Below, piece by piece: positions 9,375-17,846 of a stretch of 64,000 nucleotides of DNA. The stretch lies in contig CATQHX010000011.1 of assembly GCA_958296065.1 (NCBI GenBank), positions 1-64,000 on the forward strand. Reading direction: 5' to 3'. Positions within the stretch are counted from its first letter, which is position 1. Every line of letters starts with the position of its first letter. The notes under the pieces are model-generated. The model ran no database searches. It was given only the letters and a program-made list of their open reading frames with translations, and was not told the origin of the DNA. The position numbers were made by a program, and so were the translations under genes. The stretch comes from Vicinamibacterales bacterium. Its GTDB lineage: Bacteria > Acidobacteriota > Vicinamibacteria > Vicinamibacterales > UBA8438.

Positions 9375-10583
9375 ATGCGCGTGAGCGAGTACGTTCGGCT
9401 GGCGAGTGCAGTCTTCGCGCTCGTCGTGGGGTTGTCGGCGGCGATCGGGGTCGCCCTGGTGGGACAGACGGCGACGGGTGCCGGGACGACCCCGCTGACA
9501 CCCTGGGGCGAGCCCGATCTCCAGGGAATCTGGACCGAGGAGTTCGACACTCCGCTCGAGCGGCCGGAACGCTACGGGGACCGGGAGTTCCTGACGGACG
9601 AGGAGTACGCCGAACTCGACAGGAGCCGCGCCGCGGCTCTCGACGACCAGCGGCAATCGGATGGCGACCGCCGGAACGAGCGCGGGAGCGAGCGAGACGT
9701 CGCCGGCGCGTACAGCAATGCGTTTCTTTCGTTCAAGCACATGGGCCGGCGCACTTCCCTTATCGTCGACCCGCCGAACGGCCGCATTCCTCCGCTGACC
9801 GAGGAGGCCCGGGCGCGGGCCGCGGCCGAGCGCGAGTTTCGCCTCGAGCTGCTCCGGTCCACCGAGACCTGCCGGAATCAGCTCCCGCAATGCGCCGGGG
9901 GCACCTATGACCCGACTCCCTCGCCCCGGCGGTCGGAGCTGCCTCCCCGGTACAACACGACCCGGATGAATCGACACGATCATCCCGAGGACGGAGCACT
10001 GGGGGATCGGTGCATGGTCGGGGGGATTCCGGAGTTCGGCACGGCGTTCGGCGGCAGCTTCCGCCGCATCGTGCAGACGCCGGGCGGCATTTCCATCTTC
10101 TACGATGTCGGCCAGGGCCAGGGGTTCCAGCGGAACATCGTCATGAACGGCAGCCCGCACCTGCCCGACCATGTTCGTCAGTGGTGGGGCGACTCACGCG
10201 GGCACTGGGAGGGAGACACCCTGGTGGTCGACGTCACCAACTTCAGCCCGAAGCACGATTTCAGAGGCTCCCGGGAGAACCTGCATCTGGTCGAACGCTG
10301 GACCCGAATCGGCGCCGACACCCTGGAGTACGAGGTGACGATGGAAGACCCGACCGTCTGGATCGGCCCCTGGACGGTCCGGCAGGAGTTCCGGAAGCAG
10401 AGCGAGGAAGAGAACCGCATCTACTACGAGCCGCGATGCCACGAGGGCAACTACGGTTTTCCGGCCCTGCTCCGCGCCGCACGCATCGCCGACGAGCGGT
10501 ACGCGGAAGGAACGGGACCGCACCCGGCGACGCAGGACAACGCCTCGGGGGCGGGGATCGATCGGTTCGCGGGCATCCCCTGA
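9375..10583 (+). CDS. exported LQGIW-family protein of unknown function (copy 1)
   Basis: 402 residues. ATG 9375 is preceded by a GGAGGCGCCAGGAA Shine-Dalgarno and gives a signal peptide (RLASAVFALVVGLSAAIGVA). The mature protein starts with the family hallmark TPWGEPDLQGIWTEEFDTPLERPERY and contains GHWEGDTLVVDVTNF and EPRCHEGNYGFPALL. Proteins with these motifs are often found in multiple copies in Acidobacteriota and marine bacteria; no biochemical role is known to me. The copy at 15847-17046 is strikingly similar along its whole length, so these two are recent duplicates flanking a molybdenum enzyme operon. Confidence 0.85.
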   Translation: MRVSEYVRLASAVFALVVGLSAAIGVALVGQTATGAGTTPLTPWGEPDLQGIWTEEFDTPLERPERYGDREFLTDEEYAELDRSRAAALDDQRQSDGDRRNERGSERDVAGAYSNAFLSFKHMGRRTSLIVDPPNGRIPPLTEEARARAAAEREFRLELLRSTETCRNQLPQCAGGTYDPTPSPRRSELPPRYNTTRMNRHDHPEDGALGDRCMVGGIPEFGTAFGGSFRRIVQTPGGISIFYDVGQGQGFQRNIVMNGSPHLPDHVRQWWGDSRGHWEGDTLVVDVTNFSPKHDFRGSRENLHLVERWTRIGADTLEYEVTMEDPTVWIGPWTVRQEFRKQSEEENRIYYEPRCHEGNYGFPALLRAARIADERYAEGTGPHPATQDNASGAGIDRFAGIP

Positions 10584-10771
10584 GAACGGGGCAGGGTCCG
10601 GGGAGCCTGCGTGACGCGGGCGCGGGCTCCCCGACGTGAAGAGGCCGCGGACTACTGTTCCTGGGCCGCCTCCCGCTCCTCGACCCGGTGACCGCCGACA
10701 ATCCCTTCCATCGCGATGTTGCCTTCGCGACACGCGAACTCGAATACGGATCGTCGGTCTATGATGAGAGC

Positions 10772-13459
10772 GTGAAACCCGTCTCGCGGCGGACGTTTCT
10801 CAAGTCAGGCGCTGCCGTCACCGCCGTGACGGCGCTTCCGCGCTCCCGGGCGCCGCTCGACGCGCAGGGCGGCCCTGCCGATTCGGCGCCTCGGACCACC
10901 ATCACCCTGACCGTCAACGGCGTGCGGCGCACTGTGGAGGTCGAGGATCGGTGGACGCTGGCCGAGCTTGTCCGCGACCATCTCGACCTCACCGGGACCA
11001 AGATCGGCTGCGACCGGGGCGAGTGCGGTGCGTGCACCGTCCATCTCGACAACGACCCGGTCTACTCGTGCAGCCAGCTCGCGGTCTGGGCCCACGGCCG
11101 CGCCGTCACCACGGTCGAAGGGCTCGCCGACGGCGAGCGGCTGGACCCGCTGCAGGAGGCGTTTGTCGCCGGCGACGGCCCGCAATGCGGATTTTGCACG
11201 TCGGGCCAGTTGATGGCGGCCAAGGCGGTCGTCTCGGACACGCCAAGTCCCACCGAGGACGAGGTCCGGCAGGGCATGACGGGCAACATCTGCCGTTGCT
11301 CGAACTACAACCGCTACGTGGCCGCGGTCCTCGGCCGCCCACCCGCACGGGCCACGGATTCAAGTCCGATGAGCGTCGTCGGCCGGACTCGGCCCCGGAT
11401 CGATGCGGTCGAGCGGGTCACCGGGACGGCACGCTACACCGGCGACGTCAAGCTTCCGCGGATGGCCTACGCACGCGTGCTCCGGAGCCCGCATCCCCAT
11501 GCCCGCATCACGGGAATCGACACCCGGCGGGCGCAAGAGATGCCGGGCGTGCAGGCGGTGCTGACCCGCGAGAACTGCGACACGGTCTGGAGCAGCGGCG
11601 ACCAGCAGAACCCGCGCTACCTGTTCAACAATCCGGTACGGTTCGTCGGGGATCCGGTCGCAGCCGTGGCCGCCGTCGACCGCCACGTGGCCGAAGCGGC
11701 AATCCTGGCGATTGAAGTCGATTACGAAACCCTCGACTTCGTGCTCGATCCGGAGGAAGCGCTCGAGCCCGGGGCGGTCGAGGTCCAGCCGGGGGGCAAC
11801 CTGTCCCGCCGCCGCGACGGCGAGACGTTGCCCGACACCTATCAGCGCGGCGACGTCGACGCCGGCCTCGACGCAGCCGACGTGGTGGTCGAGGAGACCT
11901 ACATTTCGAAGCACCACAGCAACGCGCAGATGGAGCCGCGTTCCGCCGTGGCGCGCTGGGGGGGAGACCGGCTCACGCTGTGGACGCCGACCCAGGGCAT
12001 CTCGAACTGCCGCCGGGACATGGCGCGCGACCTCGGGCTGCCGCCCGAGCAGGTCCGGGTGGTGTGCGAGTACATGGGCGGCGGGTTCGGCAACAAGAAC
12101 CAGTGTCAGGACGCCGACCTCATCGCGGCGCTCCTCGCGCGGGAAGCGGGGCGTCCCGTGAAGCTGGAGCTGTCGCGGAAGGAGGACTTTCTCGGAGTCC
12201 ACGGCCGTTGGCCGACCGTGCAGCACTACAAGGTCGGGGCGGCAAGCGACGGCACACTGCAGGCCATCCGACTCCGGGGCTGCAGCGGAATGGGCCCGCA
12301 CCGCAAGAGCGGTGGCGGCATCGCCGGGATCGAGCTGTTCCGCTGCCCCAACGTGCGCCGCGAGGTCTCGCCCGCCTACACCAACATGACCGTGGCCGCG
12401 AACTTCCGCGGACCGTCCTATCCCCAGGGGGTCTGGGGAATCGAATCGGTCATGGACCAGATGGCGCACGAACTGTCCATCGACCCGCTCGACTTTCATC
12501 TCCGGAACCTGACGCGCGCTTTCAACGACGAGACGCCCTATACGAGCTGGGCGCTTCGCGACTGCCTCGTCGAGGGGGCCGACCGGTTCGGCTGGCCGGC
12601 GCGATGGCGGCGCGCCGGGACACGGACCGGTCCGCTCCGAAGGGGCGTAGGCATGGCGATCGGCATGTTCGCCGCCCGCCTCGGGCGCAGCAGCGCGGTG
12701 TTGCGCCTGGAGGGCGGACGCCTCTTTCTCCATATCGGGGTGACCGATATCGGCACCGCCGCCAAGACGGCCATGGCCCAGTTGGCGGCCGAGGCGATGG
12801 AGATGGACCTGGACGACGTCACCGTGGTCTGGGGCGACACCGATCGGTGCCCGTACTCCGTGGGAGAGTCGGGCAGCCGGACGACGACCCATACCGGCCA
12901 GGCGATTGTGGAAGCCGCGGAAGACCTCAAGCGGCAGATCGAAGCGGTCGACGTCCCCCTCGAGAGCCGCACGCTGATCGCGCAGGCGACGCCGGAGCCG
13001 GTCCTCGACGGCCTGGCGCGCTACGCTTCGGCCGCGCACTTCGTGGAGGTCGAGGTCGACACGGAGTTGGGCGGCATCCGCGTGCTGCAGTATCTGGCGA
13101 TGCACGAGAGCGGGCGCGTGATCAACCCGCTGACCGCCGAGAGTCAGGTGCAGGGCGGCGTCACCATGGGCATCGGCATGGCGTTGCACGAGGAGCTGAT
13201 CTACGACCGTCTCACCGGCGTTCCCGTCAACCCGGGATACTACGGCGCGCGGGTAATGACGCACCTCGACGCACCCGAGATCGAGGTGCGGTTCATCGAG
13301 CCGGACGACGCGTATGGCCCGTACGGGGCGAAGAACGTCGGAGAGCCGCCGATCATCCCGGTGGTGGCGGCCATCGGCAACGCGGTATTCAATGCGACCG
13401 GCCGCCGGATTCGGGAGCTGCCGATGACCCGGGATCGGGTGCTGGAGGCGCTGGCGTGA
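10772..13459 (+). CDS. xanthine dehydrogenase-family protein: [2Fe-2S] subunit fused to molybdopterin subunit
   Basis: 895 residues from GTG 10772, chosen because the Tat motif SRRTFLKSGAA then sits at residue 4 and a TATGAT hexamer lies 6 nt upstream; the frame is open back to 10688. Residues about 40-190 form the FeS subunit: CDRGECGACTVHLDN (plant-type 2Fe-2S) then CGFCTSGQ and CRCSNY (second cluster). The rest is the molybdenum subunit, with GGGFGNKNQ and the terminal PYGAKNVGEPP containing the catalytic Glu. In most relatives (PaoABC, IorAB) these are separate genes. Exported by Tat with cofactor loaded. Probably oxidises an aldehyde or N-heterocycle. Overlaps the FAD gene by 4 nt. Confidence 0.92.
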   Translation: MKPVSRRTFLKSGAAVTAVTALPRSRAPLDAQGGPADSAPRTTITLTVNGVRRTVEVEDRWTLAELVRDHLDLTGTKIGCDRGECGACTVHLDNDPVYSCSQLAVWAHGRAVTTVEGLADGERLDPLQEAFVAGDGPQCGFCTSGQLMAAKAVVSDTPSPTEDEVRQGMTGNICRCSNYNRYVAAVLGRPPARATDSSPMSVVGRTRPRIDAVERVTGTARYTGDVKLPRMAYARVLRSPHPHARITGIDTRRAQEMPGVQAVLTRENCDTVWSSGDQQNPRYLFNNPVRFVGDPVAAVAAVDRHVAEAAILAIEVDYETLDFVLDPEEALEPGAVEVQPGGNLSRRRDGETLPDTYQRGDVDAGLDAADVVVEETYISKHHSNAQMEPRSAVARWGGDRLTLWTPTQGISNCRRDMARDLGLPPEQVRVVCEYMGGGFGNKNQCQDADLIAALLAREAGRPVKLELSRKEDFLGVHGRWPTVQHYKVGAASDGTLQAIRLRGCSGMGPHRKSGGGIAGIELFRCPNVRREVSPAYTNMTVAANFRGPSYPQGVWGIESVMDQMAHELSIDPLDFHLRNLTRAFNDETPYTSWALRDCLVEGADRFGWPARWRRAGTRTGPLRRGVGMAIGMFAARLGRSSAVLRLEGGRLFLHIGVTDIGTAAKTAMAQLAAEAMEMDLDDVTVVWGDTDRCPYSVGESGSRTTTHTGQAIVEAAEDLKRQIEAVDVPLESRTLIAQATPEPVLDGLARYASAAHFVEVEVDTELGGIRVLQYLAMHESGRVINPLTAESQVQGGVTMGIGMALHEELIYDRLTGVPVNPGYYGARVMTHLDAPEIEVRFIEPDDAYGPYGAKNVGEPPIIPVVAAIGNAVFNATGRRIRELPMTRDRVLEALA

Positions 13460-14457
13460 GACCGCTCGCCAACGTGAACCCGGACAGCCTGGCCGACGCC
13501 GTCGAGCGCCTGGACAGTGGCGGAGGGCGGGCGGCCGCGGTCGGGGGCGGCCGCGACCTGCTCGGGATGATCAAGGACGACCTGGTGTCTCCCGACGTCC
13601 TGGTGAATCTCCGGACGCTCGGCGCTTCCGAAGGCCTGGACACCATCGTCGCGGGACCGACGGAGCTCCGCGTCGGCGGGCTGGTGACGCTGGCCCGGCT
13701 CGGCGCCCATCCGGAGGTGGCCTCCCGCTACCGGGTGCTGGCAGAGGCGGCAGGCTCCGCGGCCACGCCCCAGATCCGCAACGTCGGCACCCTGGCCGGC
13801 AACCTCTGCCAGCGTCCGTGGTGCTGGTACTACCGCCAGAAGTTCCCCTGTTACAAGCACGGCGGCAACCGCTGCTTTTCGCGAACCGGCGAGAACCAGT
13901 TCAACGCCATCTTCGGCGGCGGTCCCAGCTACATCGTCCACCCCTCGGACACCGCCCCGGCACTCGTGGCCCTCGAAGCACGCTTTCGTCTGATCGGCCC
14001 CGGCGGAGAACGGGTGGTCCCGGCCGGCGAGTTCTTCACGCTGCCGCGCGTCGGCGTGGAGCGCGAGAACGTGCTGGAACCGAACGAGATTCTGGCCGGG
14101 GTCACGATGCCGGCCGCGGCCGGTCTCCGGAGCACGTATGCCAAGGTGCTCGACCGTGAAGCGTGGACGCACGCCGTCGTCAGCGTGGCCCTTGCGCTGC
14201 GGATGGAAGGCGACCATATTCGCCGCGCGGACGTGGTGCTGGGAGGCGTCGCTCCCATTCCGTGGCGGGTCGCAGCCGTCGAGGAGTTGTTGGCGGGGCA
14301 GCCGGTGACCGCTGCTCTCGCGGCCGAGGCGGGGCGGCTTGCCGTCGACGGCGCCCGGCCGCTGTCGAAGAACCGCTACAAGATCCCGCTGGTCGAGAAT
14401 CTGGTGCGCCGGACGCTGCTTTCCCTGGCCGGAAGCGGCCAGGAGCCTGCGCCATAG
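13456..14457 (+). CDS. FAD-binding subunit of a molybdenum hydroxylase (PaoB/YagS-like)
   Basis: 333 residues. GTG 13456 overlaps the preceding stop (GTGA), so translation is coupled to the Mo/FeS subunit. The domain is the CO-dehydrogenase flavoprotein type: AAVGGGRDLLGMIKDD and TPQIRNVGTLAGNL bind FAD. An insertion right after it (CQRPWCWYYR, PCYKHGGNRCF) supplies extra cysteines; in E. coli PaoB a comparable insertion holds a [4Fe-4S] cluster. It has no signal peptide, so it is presumably carried through the Tat pathway with its partner. Together the two genes encode a periplasmic aldehyde-oxidoreductase-like enzyme. Confidence 0.9.
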   Translation: MRPLANVNPDSLADAVERLDSGGGRAAAVGGGRDLLGMIKDDLVSPDVLVNLRTLGASEGLDTIVAGPTELRVGGLVTLARLGAHPEVASRYRVLAEAAGSAATPQIRNVGTLAGNLCQRPWCWYYRQKFPCYKHGGNRCFSRTGENQFNAIFGGGPSYIVHPSDTAPALVALEARFRLIGPGGERVVPAGEFFTLPRVGVERENVLEPNEILAGVTMPAAAGLRSTYAKVLDREAWTHAVVSVALALRMEGDHIRRADVVLGGVAPIPWRVAAVEELLAGQPVTAALAAEAGRLAVDGARPLSKNRYKIPLVENLVRRTLLSLAGSGQEPAP

Positions 14458-14461
14458 GTTG

Positions 14462-14731
14462 ATGAATCGCCGCGACTTCATCCTGCTCGGCCGCGGACGC
14501 ACGCGCACCCTGGAGGTCTCGTGCGAGCGGCTCTACATGACATTCGTCGAGGCGAGAATGAACGGCTCGACTTCCGCCCTGCTCGCCCGGCTCGCCGAGC
14601 AGTCGGCGCGGGCCAGCCGCGTGAGGCTGCGGGAGACGGTCCGGCTTGCGCGCGACGATTTTCGCTCCGCCCTCCAGCCGGTCCTCCACGCGTTCGAGTC
14701 GCGCGGCGGCACGCTGGAAGTGGCGTCGTAG
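14462..14731 (+). CDS. small protein downstream of the molybdenum hydroxylase genes
   Basis: 89 residues, ATG 4 nt after the FAD-subunit stop, same strand. The N-terminus MNRRDFILLGRGR looks like the start of a twin-arginine signal but lacks the hydrophobic stretch that should follow. The rest (LARLAEQSARASRVRLRETV...FESRGGTLEVAS) is probably helical. I do not recognise a family. Position suggests a role in assembly or maturation of the enzyme, but that is inference. Gap to the convergent next gene is 10 bp. Confidence 0.6.
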   Translation: MNRRDFILLGRGRTRTLEVSCERLYMTFVEARMNGSTSALLARLAEQSARASRVRLRETVRLARDDFRSALQPVLHAFESRGGTLEVAS

Positions 14732-14741
14732 CCGGTCGGCC

Positions 14742-15713
14742 TCAGCGCGAGTACCACTCGTAGAACGCGTCACCCTCCGGAATCTTCCGCGTGACTTCGA
14801 TGTCCATCGTGGCGCTTTCCCAGCGGGTGACCAGCGGCTCCTTGCGCAGATGGCCGTACATGAACTCCTCGGCGAACTCCTGGCAGCGGAACTCGAGGAG
14901 CTGCATCTGCGGTTCCATCCGGCGATAGAGAGGCATGGCGATCTGCCACGGGCGGGTGAAGGTGTTCGGGTCCTCGATCGTCACTTCGTAGTCGATGATG
15001 TTGGGGGTCACCAGCGTGAAGCGTTCTTCGAGACGCATCGCCGAGCTGTGGTGGTTGCCGGCGCGGTCGAACCAGCCGTTGTCGTGGAAGTTGTCCACGT
15101 CGACCACCAAGGTGTCCCCCTCCCAGCGGCCGACCGAGTGGCCCATCCACGTGTAGTCGGGCGGCAGCTCCACCTCGTCCATGTGGATGGTGCGGGCGGT
15201 CGCGCTGTAGGCGAACGCCATGTGAATCTTGTTCGTGCTCTGTGTGATCTCGAACGGGTGCGGCATGTACATGGCGCGCGGAATGCCCGGGAGGTAGCAA
15301 CGGATCTCCGGATCCCGGTCGACCCAGTTCTCCGCGTTCTCCCGCTTGCGGGCCAGCGCCTCGGGGGTGTAGGGGATGCGCCCGTCACCCTGCACGACCC
15401 CGAGCGAGCCCGGAACGGCGGCCACCGCTCCGAGTGCCACGACCGGCGCTGCCGGAAGCCGGGCGTACTCGTAGGGATAGACGCCCGGCTGGGTGATCAT
15501 CGCCGGCCGGGCGGCGTGGGATTCCAGGTCCCAGTTGGCCTCGTTGTTGGCCTGCCAGATGCCGCTGAGATTCGGACGTCCTTCGATTCGCTCCGGGCGC
15601 TCAGCCCGGCTGGCCTGGCCCGACACCAGGCCGCTGGACACCGTGAACACCCCGCCCGCTACCGCCGCCACGAGGGCGACGGCGATCAACGTGCCTGCTT
15701 GACGATGGCGCAT
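14742..15713 (-). CDS. exported LQGIW-related protein (divergent member, NLSGIW)
   Basis: 323 residues with an N-terminal signal peptide (LIAVALVAAVAGGVFTVSSG). It keeps the family framework: GRPNLSGIWQANNEANWD in place of PDLQGIW, GRWEGDTLVVDVDNFHD, and YEVTIEDPNTFTRPWQIAMPLYR, but lacks the CHEGNYGFPALL end and finishes DAFYEWYSR. It therefore belongs to a separate branch of the same superfamily as the copies at 9375, 15847 and 36998. Convergent with the small gene at 14462-14731. Function unknown. Confidence 0.85.
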   Translation of the reverse strand: MRHRQAGTLIAVALVAAVAGGVFTVSSGLVSGQASRAERPERIEGRPNLSGIWQANNEANWDLESHAARPAMITQPGVYPYEYARLPAAPVVALGAVAAVPGSLGVVQGDGRIPYTPEALARKRENAENWVDRDPEIRCYLPGIPRAMYMPHPFEITQSTNKIHMAFAYSATARTIHMDEVELPPDYTWMGHSVGRWEGDTLVVDVDNFHDNGWFDRAGNHHSSAMRLEERFTLVTPNIIDYEVTIEDPNTFTRPWQIAMPLYRRMEPQMQLLEFRCQEFAEEFMYGHLRKEPLVTRWESATMDIEVTRKIPEGDAFYEWYSR

Positions 15714-15740
15714 GTTCGATCTCCTGGGTAGCAGCCGTCC

Positions 15741-15853
15741 CGCCTAGCGCCCCGATACGCCTCGCCGGCTCGGCGTTTGGGCCCATCCCCGCTCCATGAC
15801 CTTGCGCCTCAGCACTTTGCTTCGCTCCGTTCTGCGGCGCAAGCTCCTAGCGC
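15741..15853 (-). repeat. dispersed REP-like element, copy A
   Basis: Read on the minus strand it begins in the stop codon of the gene at 15847-17046 (TAGGAGCTTGCGCCGCAG), contains an inverted pair CTTGCGCC...GGCGCAAG about 40 nt apart, then an imperfect hairpin ACGCCGAGCC...GGCGAGGCGT. The same arrangement, also abutting a stop codon, recurs at 61196-61352; a divergent copy lies near 20021-20070. No coding capacity. Confidence 0.7.
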
Positions 15854-17046
15854 AGCGGATTCTCTTCGACACCTACGAAATCGGTGGCGTTGTCGAACGT
15901 CGCGGGATGGGGGCCGAGGCCGGCGGCGTACTCCGCCTCCGCGATCCGGGCCCCCAGCAGCAGGGCCGGGAAGCCGTAATTGCCCTCGTAGCAGCGGGGC
16001 TCGTAGTAGATGCGGTTCTGCGGATCGCTCTGCTTGCGGAATTCCTGCCGGACGGTCCACGGCCGGGCCCACACGGTCGGGTCTTCGATCGTGACCTCGT
16101 AGTCCAGCGTATCCCGGCCCGTGCGGGTCCAGCGCTCGACCAGGTGCAGATTCTCTCGGGATCCGCGGAAGTCCCGCTTCGAGCTGAAGTTGGTGACGTC
16201 GACGATCAGGGTGTCGCCTTCCCAGCGCCCGCGCGAGTCTCCCCACCACTGCCGGATGTGGTCGGGCAGATGCGGACTGCCGTTCATGACGATGTTTCGC
16301 TGGAAGCCCTGTCCCTGGCCAACGTCGTAGAAGACCGAGATCCCGCCCGGGGTCTGCACGATGCGCCGGAAGCTGCCTCCGAACGCGGTGCCGAACTCGG
16401 GGATTCCGCCGCTGAGGCAGCGGTCGCCGAGCGAGCCGTCCTCGATGTTGTCCTGGCGGTTCATCCGGCCCGTGTTGTAGCGGGGCGGCTGCATCTGAGA
16501 ACGCCGGGGGGAAGGCTCCGGGTCGTACTCGCCGCCCCGGCACGCCACCGATCCGGTCCGGCAGGTCTCGGTCGAACGAAGCAGCTCCAACCGGAACGCC
16601 CGGTCCGCGTCGGCCACGGCCCGAGCCTCCGGCGTCAGTGGAGGTATCCTGCCGTCGGGAGGATCCACGATGAGCGAGGTCCGGCGGTCGGTCGGCTTGA
16701 AGGACAGGAAGACCGCATTGTAGGCCCCCGCCACGTCGAGCTCCGTCCCGCGCTCGACCCTGCGGTTGCGGCCGAGGAGCCCGGCGCGCTGTTCGTCGAG
16801 GGCGGCCTGCTCCTCGGGCGTCAGGAACTCCCGATCGCCGAACCGCTCCGGCCGCTCGAACGGCGTGTCGACCTCGGTGGTCCAGATGCCCTGCAGATCC
16901 GGCTCGCCCCACGGCGTCCTGATCGACGCGTCGGCCCGGCTGCCGGCGGTCTGGCCCGTCAGACCGATCCGGGTCGCGCCGAGCAGGACCACGGCGACCA
17001 GGAGTGCCGCAGCCGCTCCCGCCGTTGCGAACCGACCTGTTCCCAT
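15847..17046 (-). CDS. exported LQGIW-family protein (copy 2)
   Basis: 399 residues. ATG 17046 has AAAGGGG upstream; the frame is open to 17088 but the extra residues precede the signal peptide (GAAAALLVAVVLLGATRIG). TPWGEPDLQGIWTTEVDTPFERPERF, GRWEGDTLIVDVTNFSSKRDF and EPRCYEGNYGFPALLLGARI match copy 1 (9375-10583) almost residue for residue across the protein, with the FERPERFGDREFLTPEEQ segment equally conserved. A duplication that spans the molybdenum operon is likely. Its stop codon is the first base triplet of a dispersed repeat. Confidence 0.87.
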   Translation of the reverse strand: MGTGRFATAGAAAALLVAVVLLGATRIGLTGQTAGSRADASIRTPWGEPDLQGIWTTEVDTPFERPERFGDREFLTPEEQAALDEQRAGLLGRNRRVERGTELDVAGAYNAVFLSFKPTDRRTSLIVDPPDGRIPPLTPEARAVADADRAFRLELLRSTETCRTGSVACRGGEYDPEPSPRRSQMQPPRYNTGRMNRQDNIEDGSLGDRCLSGGIPEFGTAFGGSFRRIVQTPGGISVFYDVGQGQGFQRNIVMNGSPHLPDHIRQWWGDSRGRWEGDTLIVDVTNFSSKRDFRGSRENLHLVERWTRTGRDTLDYEVTIEDPTVWARPWTVRQEFRKQSDPQNRIYYEPRCYEGNYGFPALLLGARIAEAEYAAGLGPHPATFDNATDFVGVEENPLR

Positions 17047-17129
17047 GGCGCGCCCCTTTCGGTTCGCCGTGCGGCCAATATACTCCATACCTGCGTAGAG
17101 GGTGATACTTGGAGAGTAATGCCCTGGCG

Positions 17130-17309
17130 ATGAGAATCACGACCAAGGCTCGTCGGCGCAAGGCTGTCTTGCATGCCTGGTTGGCGTGGCAACAAGAGCC
17201 CGGCCTGCCGTATGGCACGGCAATCACTGCTCGGTACTTCGAACACGAGAGCCCAGCCGCCCTCAGATTCGTCGAGTGGTTCCAACGCGTATTCGATCCA
17301 CGACGGTAG
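17130..17309 (+). CDS. small hypothetical protein
   Basis: 59 residues from ATG 17130 (a TTG at 17109 would add 7). GGAGAG lies 12-17 nt upstream. Sequence such as RKAVLHAWLAWQQEPGLPYG and ALRFVEWFQRVFDPRR has the tryptophan/aromatic content of a real protein rather than of a chance frame in GC-rich DNA. No family recognised. It sits in a 740-bp stretch with two further small frames on the same strand. Confidence 0.45.
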   Translation: MRITTKARRRKAVLHAWLAWQQEPGLPYGTAITARYFEHESPAALRFVEWFQRVFDPRR

Positions 17310-17369
17310 GGGAAGTTCCAAGGGATCACCGTCATGTCCGCCTCTGCAGGAAGGTCGGGTCCACCACCG

Positions 17370-17594
17370 ATGTCGGCCGTGCCCCGCTGGTCGCACCGGG
17401 ATCCGGTGGAAGGAGGCAACCCGTTTCCCGCCGATGATCTCCGTCACGCGCGGTGGCAACAGGCGACTGCTCAAGCGCGGGCCACGCTCCGGCGCTACGA
17501 CGACGATATCGCCGCGTCCGTCTCCGCCACTCCGACCCCGGCGTCATACGCGCATCGTTGGCTCGCCCTTGCGACCATGCGTTTCGACACCTAG
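17370..17594 (+). CDS. small hypothetical protein, possibly 5' part of a broken gene
   Basis: 74 residues from ATG 17370 (frame open from ATG 17334). RWSHRDPVEGGNPFPADDLR and AQARATLRRYDDDIAA look protein-like. The next frame (17616-17846) continues in the same phase after a TAG at 17592-17594, so the two could be one gene interrupted by a nonsense change. No family recognised and no clear ribosome binding site. Confidence 0.35.
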   Translation: MSAVPRWSHRDPVEGGNPFPADDLRHARWQQATAQARATLRRYDDDIAASVSATPTPASYAHRWLALATMRFDT

Positions 17595-17615
17595 GCACGG
17601 CGCGGCCTCGCGGCA

Positions 17616-17846
17616 GTGGACAACGCGGCGGCGCGACGGGGCTATGCGGCGTGGCTGCAGACCTACGTCGCAAACTGGCGCGCGTACGTCGCGGACACCT
17701 GCCCGCACGTCAGGGCGGAGGTGCGCGACGCGCTGGTCGCCCACCTGCAGTCCCGGACCACGTACTGGACGGACGAGGCCCGCCGCTCGATCAGTTCAGC
17801 CCGCGGCGCACCAGAAGCGGCCGCACGTCCGGGTCCGCGCCCCTGA
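17616..17846 (+). CDS. small hypothetical protein, possibly 3' part of a broken gene
   Basis: 76 residues from GTG 17616, in the same phase as the preceding frame. [20 protein letters not shown] and [20 protein letters not shown] are strongly protein-like; the last ~20 residues overlap the 3' end of the convergent peptidase gene and are low-complexity. If it is an independent gene its start is weak; if the TAG at 17592 is a mutation or sequencing error the joined product would be about 160 residues. No family recognised. Confidence 0.35.
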   Translation: MDNAAARRGYAAWLQTYVANWRAYVADTCPHVRAEVRDALVAHLQSRTTYWTDEARRSISSARGAPEAAARPGPRP

